NCBI GenBank assembly: GCA_903901395.1
Contig: CAIUQW010000396.1
Coordinates: 1 to 5,839 of the forward strand
Reading direction: 5' to 3'
DNA: 5,839 bases
DNA from: an uncultured Chlorobiales bacterium
Lineage (GTDB): Bacteria; Bacteroidota; Chlorobiia; Chlorobiales; Chlorobiaceae
Shown here: positions 1-5,839 of the stretch, one piece after another
Numbering within the stretch: position 1 is the first letter of the stretch
How the letters are laid out: every line of letters starts with the position of its first letter
Notes under the pieces: generated by a model
Told to the model about the DNA's origin: nothing
The model's input: the letters and a program-made list of their open reading frames with translations, nothing else
Database searches by the model: none
Made by a program: the position numbers and the translations under genes

Positions 1-113
1 CATCGGTAGCGGTGGCCAAAAAGCTGGTCAAGAGTTCGATTGAATTGTATAACAACAAAAGACTTCATACGGCCTTGAACTATCGAACGCCAAGTGAAGT
101 CCATGCAGCCTAA
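1..113 (+). CDS. IS3-family transposase (OrfB), C-terminal end only
   Basis: Reading from base 3, the last 36 codons end in TAA at 111-113 and include YNNKRLHTALNYRTPSEVH. This is the characteristic C-terminal tail of the IS3-family DDE integrase (rve) transposase, which cuts and joins the element ends during transposition. The catalytic DDE residues lie upstream of the window and cannot be checked, so whether the full gene is intact is unknown. The stop is followed within five bases by a sequence that looks like the right end of the element, so this is the true 3' end of the transposase and not an internal break. Family assignment is confident; the subgroup is not determined. Confidence 0.88.
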   Translation, partial: SVAVAKKLVKSSIELYNNKRLHTALNYRTPSEVHAA

Positions 114-117
114 AATC

Positions 118-141
118 TGTCAACTATTTCAGGACGGGACA
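118..141 (+). repeat. Probable right terminal inverted repeat of the IS element
   Basis: This 24-base segment starts five bases after the transposase stop and ends in CA. It begins TGTC and ends GACA, and fits the form of IS3-family terminal repeats. The partner repeat lies to the left of the window, so the exact boundary is inferred. Confidence 0.6.
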
Positions 142-192
142 ATGGCGGATAAAACATCTGAACAAACGATTGCCATAAATCGCATGGGTTCC

Positions 193-223
193 ATTTTATC
201 ATGATACATCTGCATGATAAAAT
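193..223. repeat. Perfect 11-bp inverted repeat with 9-nt loop
   Basis: ATTTTATCATG at 193-203 is the exact reverse complement of CATGATAAAAT at 213-223, with a nine-base loop between. It lies between the IS right end and the 3' end of the broken toxin gene. It could be a weak transcription terminator for the minus-strand operon, a protein-binding site, or a remnant of an older element end. It has no adjacent T-run strong enough to settle the matter. The symmetry is seen directly; the role is unknown. Confidence 0.5.
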
Positions 224-249
224 CATTCAAGGATAAGGAAACCGTGGAC

Positions 250-513
250 ATCTTTAACGGCAGACCAACAAAATCCGCATTGATAATTTGTCCGCTTCAA
301 ATCTTGAATGTTGCTTTTAGAATACTGGGATATATGCCTTCTAAATATCATCAGATTCTTTGAGATACCAGGTTGGATTCCTGGCTATATCTATCTGACC
401 TTATCCCGGAAAAACTGCCTGAAGTTCTTACCAAGGCCTTTAGACTGAAGTTCATACTATTCAACAGCTTCGTCGAATTCCTGAATCGCGATTTCATGAA
501 TTCTAATCTTCAT
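250..513 (-). pseudogene. RelE/ParE-type toxin, broken by stops and a frameshift
   Basis: Reading the minus strand from ATG at 513-511 gives MKIRIHEIAIQEFDEAVE, then a TAG stop (459-457), then YELQSKGLGKNFRQFFRDKV. Toxins of this family normally have a Trp-Tyr pair at that point, so the stop is probably a TGG-to-TAG change. Near 398 the frame shifts by one base. The next frame (397 down to 344) reads QIDIARNPTWYLKESDDI and meets another TAG at 343-341, where the family usually has Tyr, before KAYIP. Beyond that, only fragments such as FEADK near 287-301 still resemble the expected C-terminal strand. The toxin ATG overlaps the last 11 bases of the antitoxin gene in a different frame, the usual translationally coupled antitoxin-toxin layout. 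Family members are mRNA-cleaving or gyrase-targeting toxins; this copy should be inactive. The 3' limit is approximate. Confidence 0.78.
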
Positions 514-706
514 GATACAAACTGTCAAAATCGATTAATTTCGATTTTCCGGTTTTTACGGTTTCTATCCTGTTCTTGACCTCAGTTATCCATTTATCCC
601 TGATTTTTTCATCTTCGTGTTCAATGCTTGCCAGTATAAGCTGAGCGAATTCGACTCGTTCATTAGGCGACATTGCCAACGTTTGATCTAATAATTCTTG
701 CTTCAT
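503..706 (-). CDS. Antitoxin, addiction-module component family (PF09720-like)
   Basis: This 67-residue protein reads ALAMSPNERVEFAQLILAS near the N-terminus, then a W at about residue 39 followed by a charged stretch ending TGKSKLIDFDSLYHED. This is the layout of the short 'putative addiction module component' antitoxins (TIGR02574/PF09720), which neutralise RelE/ParE-type toxins. The start is supported by AGGAG at 717-713, seven bases before the ATG. The gene begins two bases after the stop of the preceding antitoxin-like gene, and its 3' end overlaps the broken toxin gene by 11 bases. With the toxin gone, the protein is probably an orphan antitoxin, kept by recent decay or by a role in neutralising related toxins elsewhere. 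Family call is confident; present function is inferred. Confidence 0.82.
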   Translation of the reverse strand: MKQELLDQTLAMSPNERVEFAQLILASIEHEDEKIRDKWITEVKNRIETVKTGKSKLIDFDSLYHED

Positions 707-708
707 AA

Positions 709-930
709 TTATCTCCTGTTTATCCTTTTCATTACATCTTCAACCGGTGACGCCTGAATTTTGCCTTCTTTATAAGCGTCAAGCCTTGATTCGAATTTTG
801 TTGCCCAAGCGGCATCTACTTTGGTTTTGTGAGGCGCATCGAAACTTTGAAAGAGGCGTTCTATCAGTTCAACTCTTTCAACCGGAGAAAACTCAAGGGC
901 ATCTTGCATTATTTTTTCGGCAGCTGTCAT
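709..930 (-). CDS. Second antitoxin-like protein, addiction-module component family
   Basis: This 73-residue protein has the same layout as its neighbour: a helix with ALEFSPVERVELIERLFQS (residues about 12-30), a Trp near residue 42 (AAWATKFESRLDAYKEGK), and a short C-terminal tail. It resembles the PF09720/TIGR02574 antitoxins, whose toxin gene normally follows directly. Here the next gene downstream is another antitoxin of the same family, two bases away. The two proteins are clearly different in sequence, so they are not a recent tandem copy. No strong Shine-Dalgarno sequence stands out before the ATG at 930. A second in-frame ATG at codon 8 is possible but would remove part of the usual N-terminal lead. 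Its own toxin is absent from the window. Confidence 0.78.
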   Translation of the reverse strand: MTAAEKIMQDALEFSPVERVELIERLFQSFDAPHKTKVDAAWATKFESRLDAYKEGKIQASPVEDVMKRINRR

Positions 931-931
931 A

Positions 932-943
932 ACTCACTTGAGT
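932..943. promoter_or_regulatory. Short palindrome just upstream of the antitoxin operon
   Basis: ACTCA and TGAGT form 5-bp arms around two central bases, immediately upstream of the first antitoxin start at 930. Antitoxins often bind short palindromes at their own promoter, so this is a candidate operator. It is short enough to occur by chance, and no convincing -35/-10 pair was found with it. Confidence 0.2.
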
Positions 944-1013
944 ATCGTTTAATTTATGGAAAAGTAGCAATCAAGCATTCTAATAACAAGATGTATTTGC
1001 AACTCATTAAATA

Positions 1014-2144
1014 TTAAAAAGATAAATCTACCATTTGCCGTACTAACTCCCCTGAAAAGCCTAATTCACTAACCAAATTTTTAGAAAAAACATCCATTAA
1101 TGCTGCATAAAAGTAACCTTCTGGTGAATTGGTTTCAAACACTTTTTCGATCACATCAGCAGTTTTTTTGCCACCTTGTCTGTTTTTGAGGAGAAGCCGA
1201 GTTTTCTCCAGCGCCTCTTTTACTCCAAGACCATTATGGATCATAATATTACGCATTTCGACGAGAGCATCTGCATTCTCTCTTGATATGTTTAAAATAG
1301 ATGCGACACGATTACGTGATAGTGTTTTGCCCCCGTCAAGAATTTCAAGATAAACAAACGCATTCAATAACCTGACATTCAAAGTTCCTATGTTAGAAAA
1401 GGCTTCAATTAGAAAGTGTTTGCTTGGTTGCAAAGGATTGGTTACTAATTTCTGGAAAACTTTTTTGTATATCGCAGGGTCTGCAGCCAAGAGGCCATAT
1501 GAAATTGCTTGATTTGGTGGGGTCAAATTTATGCTAATTTCTGAATGACTTCTTATGAAGTGAACAAAAGATTTTCGTCTTAAAAACAGCGATAATGCAA
1601 CTTGAAGATTATCTAAATACTTCGTTAAATCTATCTTTGAACTCACACATCGCACATATTTATTCAATAGCGTTCCATATCCAAAAGTATGAATACGCAT
1701 CTCTTCTCCATCTAAATTTATAGAAAAGTCAAATTCTCTTCTTGGCTCGCAATGAAAAAGTATTTCAGAACCTTCATCTAAAACAACTCCATCAATCTGA
1801 AACATAATTTTTGAACTTAATGGCTTTAGTTCAATTTCATACACATCTTTCGAATGCGATTCAATGCCCAGAATATTTGCAAGGCTGGAGTTTGTAATAC
1901 CCTTATCCTCTGAACCCATTGCTTGATGGAGCGAATATAACTGAAAAGGGCCTAATTCTTTGGCAAGAAAATTATGGCTTTCGTGCTTTATAATAACATC
2001 TTGAAGAAAGATGTTATTCTTTGTTGCAAAAAAGAATCCAATAAAACCATTTTGCAAATCTTCATCCTTTTCAAAAATGAAACAACGACCATTCTCGAGA
2101 TCAAAAGATACAAGCACATTAAATGCTTGATTACCCTCGGCCAT
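1014..2144 (-). CDS. HEPN-like domain protein, possible defence ribonuclease
   Basis: I do not recognise a named family. The reading frame opens at an ATG at 2171, but the ATG at 2144 is preferred: it has AAGGA nine bases upstream while the earlier one has no ribosome-binding site. This gives 376 residues. Roughly residues 1-170 look beta-rich and contain no motif I can name. About 250-340 are helical, with LLNAFVYLEIL, a turn, then MRNIMIHNG. R298-N299-x3-H303 fits the Rx4-6H motif, with a polar residue after Arg, that forms the active site of HEPN ribonucleases. The overall plan of a beta-rich N-terminal part followed by a C-terminal HEPN resembles ApeA-type abortive-infection proteins, but that comparison is from memory. 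No membrane segment or signal peptide is visible. The gene is clearly AT-rich compared with the genes to its right and sits beside a toxin-antitoxin remnant and an IS end, which suggests horizontal acquisition. Existence of the gene is confident; the RNase role is inferred. Confidence 0.75.
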   Translation of the reverse strand: MAEGNQAFNVLVSFDLENGRCFIFEKDEDLQNGFIGFFFATKNNIFLQDVIIKHESHNFLAKELGPFQLYSLHQAMGSEDKGITNSSLANILGIESHSKDVYEIELKPLSSKIMFQIDGVVLDEGSEILFHCEPRREFDFSINLDGEEMRIHTFGYGTLLNKYVRCVSSKIDLTKYLDNLQVALSLFLRRKSFVHFIRSHSEISINLTPPNQAISYGLLAADPAIYKKVFQKLVTNPLQPSKHFLIEAFSNIGTLNVRLLNAFVYLEILDGGKTLSRNRVASILNISRENADALVEMRNIMIHNGLGVKEALEKTRLLLKNRQGGKKTADVIEKVFETNSPEGYFYAALMDVFSKNLVSELGFSGELVRQMVDLSF

Positions 2145-2153
2145 AATTGCCGA

Positions 2154-2158
2154 TCCTT
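2154..2158 (-). promoter_or_regulatory. Ribosome-binding site deciding the start of the HEPN-like gene
   Basis: AAGGA on the minus strand lies nine bases before the ATG at 2144. The upstream ATG at 2171 is preceded only by AT-rich sequence without such a site, and it overlaps a GATAAT stretch that could be a -10 element. This favours the shorter protein. Confidence 0.5.
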
Positions 2159-2341
2159 GAAGTATTATCATTGAAATAAAGGTTAATAAAAAATCATTTT
2201 ATCATGAATTTCACAAGTATTCGATACGTCGATAAAAAATCAATCAAAAAATCCTCATATGCCAATGTAGTGTTTCAACCGAAAAAAGCCATATGAATGA
2301 CTGACGCTTGCCTGTTCGTCGATAATCCTGTGGAGAAGAAA

Positions 2342-2363
2342 GGGCAGGCGCGGAGACCTGCCC
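2342..2363. repeat. REP-like GC hairpin, possible terminator of the lipoprotein gene
   Basis: GGGCAGG at 2342-2348 pairs with CCTGCCC at 2357-2363 around an eight-base loop. On the minus strand the hairpin lies 24 bases after the lipoprotein stop codon and is followed by TTTCTTCT, so it could act as a rho-independent terminator. The wording of the element (GCAGG-loop-CCTGCCCCTACGGG) also resembles short dispersed intergenic repeats found in many bacterial genomes. Only one copy is present in the window, so the dispersed-repeat idea is unproven. Confidence 0.5.
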
Positions 2364-2387
2364 CTACGGGAGAAGAGTCACCACCGT

Positions 2388-2975
2388 TTACTTCACCACC
2401 GGTGGGAATTGGGCCATGATTTTTGTGACCACCTCGTCGATCTGCCGGTTTAGCTGTATTGATGAATCGTAATCCTTCAGGATGCCTCGCGCGATGCCTG
2501 TCCAGGCGATTTCGTCGCTTTTGGCGTCGATGATGTCGATAATGAGCGTGCCCTCTTCATAGTAGCTCACTGCCGGATAGGGAAAGGGATCGTACCAGAA
2601 GCTCGTGTAGCCGCGACGGCCCCAGCGGTGGTAGTAGCCGCTGCTGTAGGCGAAGCTGACCGGCGGACTTACGACTACCCGCTCGCGGACTCTCGCGTGG
2701 GGCGACACCGTGAAATCGACCGGGCCGCTCTCTTTCAGCACGAAGCCTTTCGCGGCCAGTTCGCGATCGACCGCCGATTTGATGTGCTTGTAGATCAAGG
2801 GATTACGGGCGAGGATGTCGTCGCTGACTCCGGCGCTGCCCTCGCTCGACCACCGGTAGGTTTTGTAATGCTCGAAAGGCATCGAACGGTCATAGTCGCT
2901 GACGACCGTGTATGACGAACACCCCGCAAGCGTCAGCAGGGCGATCAACGGGAAAATCCAGAATCGCGTTCGCAT
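2388..2975 (-). CDS. DUF4136-family lipoprotein
   Basis: This 195-residue protein begins with a classic lipoprotein signal: two Arg, a hydrophobic run (FPLIALLTLAG), and Cys19 in the lipobox LAGC, predicting lipidation and anchoring in the membrane, probably the outer membrane. The mature part starts SSYTVVSDYDRSMPFEHYKT, the opening typical of DUF4136 (PF13590), and continues through YRW, a helix with IKSAVDRELAAKGF, and a beta-strand pair ending GTLIIDIIDAKSDEIAWTG and a final helix. A Tyr/Gly/Arg-rich loop (SSGYYHRWGRRGYTSFWYDPFPYP) lies at about residues 112-135. The family has no settled function. The start is supported by GAGGTG five bases upstream. It is divergent from tatA across a 234-base gap and is followed by a hairpin that may end its transcript. 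Confidence 0.9.
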   Translation of the reverse strand: MRTRFWIFPLIALLTLAGCSSYTVVSDYDRSMPFEHYKTYRWSSEGSAGVSDDILARNPLIYKHIKSAVDRELAAKGFVLKESGPVDFTVSPHARVRERVVVSPPVSFAYSSGYYHRWGRRGYTSFWYDPFPYPAVSYYEEGTLIIDIIDAKSDEIAWTGIARGILKDYDSSIQLNRQIDEVVTKIMAQFPPVVK

Positions 2976-3209
2976 GGTAACACCTCGTCTGTCTCGGTTT
3001 GAAGTAAATGGCTTTGTCTCTCTGCAAATTTTTCGACGTCAACAGCAGTCAAATCCAGCAACGCTCGTTCAGCCGGATAAAATCCGAAAAAGGAAAAAGC
3101 CCGGCAGCCACAAGAAAGAATCATGCTCCGTCGAGCGTATTACTTCATGAACAAATGATGCCGGAGATTGTCTGGCCTGTCTTTTTTATGATTAATACGG
3201 AGTATTTTT

Positions 3210-3422
3210 ATGGATATTGGCGGTCCGGAGTTGTTGCTTATCTTTGCGGTTATACTGGTGCTGTTTGGCGGCCAGAAGATCCCGGAGCTGGCCAAGGGGC
3301 TTGGCAAGGGGGTCAGGGAGTTTAAAAAAGCGCAGGCCGACATCGAATCGGAGTTTCACAAGGCGGTCGATGAGGTTTCGGAGGGCGCCAGGCAGGCCGG
3401 AAGTACGGAGACGAAGGGTTAG
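3210..3422 (+). CDS. tatA: Twin-arginine translocase subunit TatA
   Basis: TatA forms the membrane-thinning component of the Tat pathway, which exports folded, often cofactor-containing proteins carrying a twin-arginine signal. The 70-residue protein shows the full family layout: a short outside N-terminus (MDIGGPE), one membrane helix ([14 protein letters not shown]), the conserved FG-x2[12 protein letters not shown] hinge, an amphipathic helix ([19 protein letters not shown]) and a short charged tail. The length is normal for TatA, and shorter than TatB. The start has CGGAG seven bases upstream. No tatB or tatC is adjacent; the next gene is a VanZ-like protein 89 bases downstream on the same strand. 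It could be one of several TatA-type paralogs in the genome. Confidence 0.93.
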   Translation: MDIGGPELLLIFAVILVLFGGQKIPELAKGLGKGVREFKKAQADIESEFHKAVDEVSEGARQAGSTETKG

Positions 3423-3511
3423 AGGCCCTTGTAACATCAATGCATATTGGCGGTTTCAGCGGCAAGGCTGTGAGTCTGAATCCTGAACAGAGCCACAGAA
3501 CTGAAATCATA

Positions 3512-3916
3512 ATGCCGCTTTCACCATCGCAGAAAATAACGAGATATTACGTTCGCTCACTGATAGCCATTACAGCCAGAATTGCTCTCGCTTTTGCGAT
3601 CTGCTTCATTCTTTATGAAGCGACCATTCCGCATCCCATTCCACCGCCGGTAATGGACTACGGAGACAAACTCCTTCACGCATCGGCTTTTTTCGCGCTG
3701 GCATTTCTCACGGATATGTCATTTCCGTCCAGAAGGCACCTGCTGGGGAAAGTGATCTTCCTTTTGGGGTTTGGAATCTTGATTGAATGGATTCAGTCTT
3801 TCCTGCCCTGGCGAAGCGCCGATGTGGCGGATTTTCTTGCTGACTGTACCGGCATCGCAGTGTGCATGATTCCGGCACACCTGATACGCGCGGCGATACG
3901 CCACTTCGAGAAATGA
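3512..3916 (+). CDS. VanZ-like family membrane protein
   Basis: The protein from ATG 3512 has 134 residues. A first membrane segment (SLIAITARIALAFAICFILY) is followed by the conserved DKLLHASAFFALAFL segment, a third segment (KVIFLLGFGILIEWIQSFLP) and RSADVADFLADCTGIAVCM leading into the last helix. The D-K-x2-H and the E-x2-Q ... D-x2-D-x2-A-D/N patterns are typical of the VanZ-like family (PF04892), named after a teicoplanin-resistance protein. Most members, including chromosomal ones like this, have no proven role and should not be read as resistance genes. An in-frame ATG at 3440 would add 24 hydrophilic residues; neither start has a good ribosome-binding site, and the shorter form fits the family better. 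It is convergent with hisF. Confidence 0.85.
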   Translation: MPLSPSQKITRYYVRSLIAITARIALAFAICFILYEATIPHPIPPPVMDYGDKLLHASAFFALAFLTDMSFPSRRHLLGKVIFLLGFGILIEWIQSFLPWRSADVADFLADCTGIAVCMIPAHLIRAAIRHFEK

Positions 3917-3919
3917 CAG

Positions 3920-3950
3920 GCACGTCGCGACCCGGCAGATCGCGACGTGC
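3920..3950. terminator. Hairpin between convergent genes, probable bidirectional terminator
   Basis: GCACGTCGCGA at 3920-3930 pairs perfectly with TCGCGACGTGC at 3940-3950 around a nine-base loop. It fills the 42-base gap between the convergent VanZ-like gene and hisF, four bases after the first and eight after the second. There is no T-run on either side, so it is not a textbook intrinsic terminator, but position and strength make shared transcript ending or 3'-end protection the likely role. Confidence 0.7.
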
Positions 3951-3958
3951 GAGAAGAG

Positions 3959-4714
3959 TCAGAGCCTGACCGGAATTCCCCGTTCGCGAAGGTACTCCTT
4001 CGCCTCGCGGATCGAGTATGTGCGAAAGTGGAAGATCGAGGCAGCCAAGGCGGCATCGGCGTGACCGTCCGTAAATCCCTTGTAGAGATGTTCGAGGTTG
4101 CCCGCGCCGCCGGAGGCGATCACCGGAATGTGCACGGTGGTCGAGATCATCTTGAGGATTTCGTTGTCGTATCCCTCCTGCGTGCCGTCGCGATCCATGC
4201 TGGTCAGCAAAATTTCACCCGCGCCGAGTTCCTGCACCTTGTGCGCCCACTCGACCGCTTCATATTCAGTCGGCTTTTTGCCGGAGTGGGTATGGACGAT
4301 GTAGCGCCCATCGACCTTTTTTACGTCAATCGCCACCACGACCGCCTGCGAACCGAACCGTTCGGCGATGCGCGAGATCAGCTCCGGTTCGCTGACCGCC
4401 GCCGTGTTGACCGACACCTTGTCCGCTCCGTGCAGGAATGCGTCGCGCGCCCGCTCGACCGAGCTGATGCCGCCGCCAACCGTGAGCGGAATAAAGACTT
4501 CGCCTGAAACTTTCAGCACCTCTTCGAGGGTTGTCCTTCTCGATTCGAGCGATGCGGAGATGTCGAGAAAGACCAGCTCGTCGGCCATTTCGCTGTTGTA
4601 GAACCTCGCCTGTTCGAGAATCGAACCTGCATCCCTGAGACCTTCGAAATTGATGCCTTTGACCACCCGTCCGTCGCGGACGTCAAGGCAGGGTATGATA
4701 CGTTTGGCTAACAT
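3959..4714 (-). CDS. hisF: Imidazole glycerol phosphate synthase, cyclase subunit HisF
   Basis: HisF is the synthase half of the HisH-HisF enzyme. It joins ammonia released by HisH to PRFAR, giving imidazole glycerol phosphate for histidine synthesis and AICAR for the purine pathway. From ATG 4714 the protein is 251 residues, the normal family length, and starts [12 protein letters not shown]. The two catalytic aspartates are at the canonical places: D11 (CLDV) and D130 (VAIDVKK). The phosphate-binding segments of the (beta/alpha)8 barrel are visible at about 79-83 (VGGGI) and 200-204 (ASGGA), with TSMDRDGT at 171-178 also conserved. The open frame continues 69 codons upstream, but that extension reads as non-coding and would overlap the divergent gene. 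No strong ribosome-binding site is visible. No other his gene is adjacent in the window. Confidence 0.97.
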   Translation of the reverse strand: MLAKRIIPCLDVRDGRVVKGINFEGLRDAGSILEQARFYNSEMADELVFLDISASLESRRTTLEEVLKVSGEVFIPLTVGGGISSVERARDAFLHGADKVSVNTAAVSEPELISRIAERFGSQAVVVAIDVKKVDGRYIVHTHSGKKPTEYEAVEWAHKVQELGAGEILLTSMDRDGTQEGYDNEILKMISTTVHIPVIASGGAGNLEHLYKGFTDGHADAALAASIFHFRTYSIREAKEYLRERGIPVRL

Positions 4715-4860
4715 CGTCTGGAATTGGTTAGGCCAGGCTTTTCGGCAGCGGGCCGGAGTCTGACCATGTAAATCACGAACTTTGAATCTGCCGCAATATA
4801 TTAAAGTCTTCTTATATTGAGCCGCATTCAAAGCAGTTACAGAGAAAAGGAGAATCAACC
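4715..4860. promoter_or_regulatory. Divergent promoter region between hisF and the cysteine-motif gene
   Basis: This 146-base gap must hold the promoters for both divergent genes. An AT-rich core at about 4795-4820 contains TATATT twice (4797-4802 and 4813-4818), with TTGAAT at 4782-4787, but no pair has proper -35/-10 spacing, so no exact promoter is called. Confidence 0.4.

Positions 4861-5839
<979 letters not shown>

Larger units (their letters stand above)
1..141 (+). mobile_element. IS3-family insertion sequence, right end
   Basis: The transposase tail is followed by an end-like sequence at 118-141 that begins TGTCAACTATTTC and finishes AGGACGGGACA. Its reverse complement starts with TGTCCCGTCCTG, which fits the 5'-TG...CA-3' ends of IS3-family elements. 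The left end is outside the window, so the matching inverted repeat and the target-site duplication cannot be confirmed. The element finishes about 110 bases beyond the recognisable end of the broken toxin gene and borders the AT-rich island. Confidence 0.72.

Noticed and set aside
142..260. Short minus-strand open stretch of about 40 codons between toxin remnant and IS end
   Set aside because: It has no ribosome-binding site or similarity I recognise, and such a length is expected by chance.
373..579. Plus-strand open frame of 68 codons
   Set aside because: It overlaps the toxin remnant and antitoxin on the opposite strand, has no ribosome-binding site and no recognisable motif.
2230..2300. 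Possible CRISPR or short tandem repeats in the AT-rich spacer (AAAAAATC twice, CATATG twice, GTTTCAAC-like piece)
   Set aside because: There is no regular repeat-spacer pattern; the pieces are short and fit AT-rich intergenic DNA.
3512..3916. Glycopeptide resistance gene
   Set aside because: VanZ-like proteins are widespread in genomes without van clusters. No vanA, vanH or vanX gene is nearby, so resistance cannot be inferred.
2371..3960. Shared 11-mer GAGAAGAGTCA next to the hairpins at 2342-2363 and 3920-3950
   Set aside because: A few repeated 11-mers are expected by chance in a window of this size, and there is no extended similarity around them.
3947..4507. Plus-strand open frame of 186 codons
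   Set aside because: It lies wholly opposite hisF, is rich in Arg, Asp and His as expected from an antisense frame of GC-rich coding DNA, and has no family features.

Overview
The window looks like chromosomal DNA of a green sulfur bacterium (Chlorobi), most likely close to Chlorobaculum. The main reason is the gene entering at the right edge (5229 onward). It reads as the thioredoxin-reductase-like ferredoxin-NADP+ reductase of this group and closely matches my memory of the Chlorobaculum tepidum enzyme. This placement is inference from recall, not from a search.

The window has two unlike halves. Positions 1 to about 2300 are AT-rich and accessory in character. They hold the 3' end of an IS3-family insertion sequence (1-141) and a minus-strand toxin-antitoxin operon (about 250-930). 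In that operon two antitoxin-like genes of the same family are intact, while the RelE/ParE-type toxin behind them is broken by stop codons and a frameshift. Next comes a minus-strand gene for a roughly 376-residue protein (1014-2144) whose C-terminal part carries an R-N-x3-H motif typical of HEPN ribonuclease domains. Together these look like a small, partly decayed defence or addiction island.

From about 2330 the sequence becomes GC-richer and carries ordinary cellular genes: a DUF4136 outer-membrane-type lipoprotein (minus), a TatA protein-export subunit (plus), a VanZ-like membrane protein (plus), the histidine-biosynthesis cyclase subunit HisF (minus), a small cysteine-containing protein of unknown function (plus), and the partial ferredoxin-NADP+ reductase (plus). 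A strong hairpin separates the convergent vanZ-like and hisF genes, and a REP-like hairpin follows the lipoprotein gene. The small cysteine protein lies just upstream of the reductase on the same strand and may be co-transcribed with it.

Nothing here is a clearly new system. The best candidates for a second look are the HEPN-type protein beside the toxin-antitoxin remnant, and the cysteine-motif protein next to the reductase.
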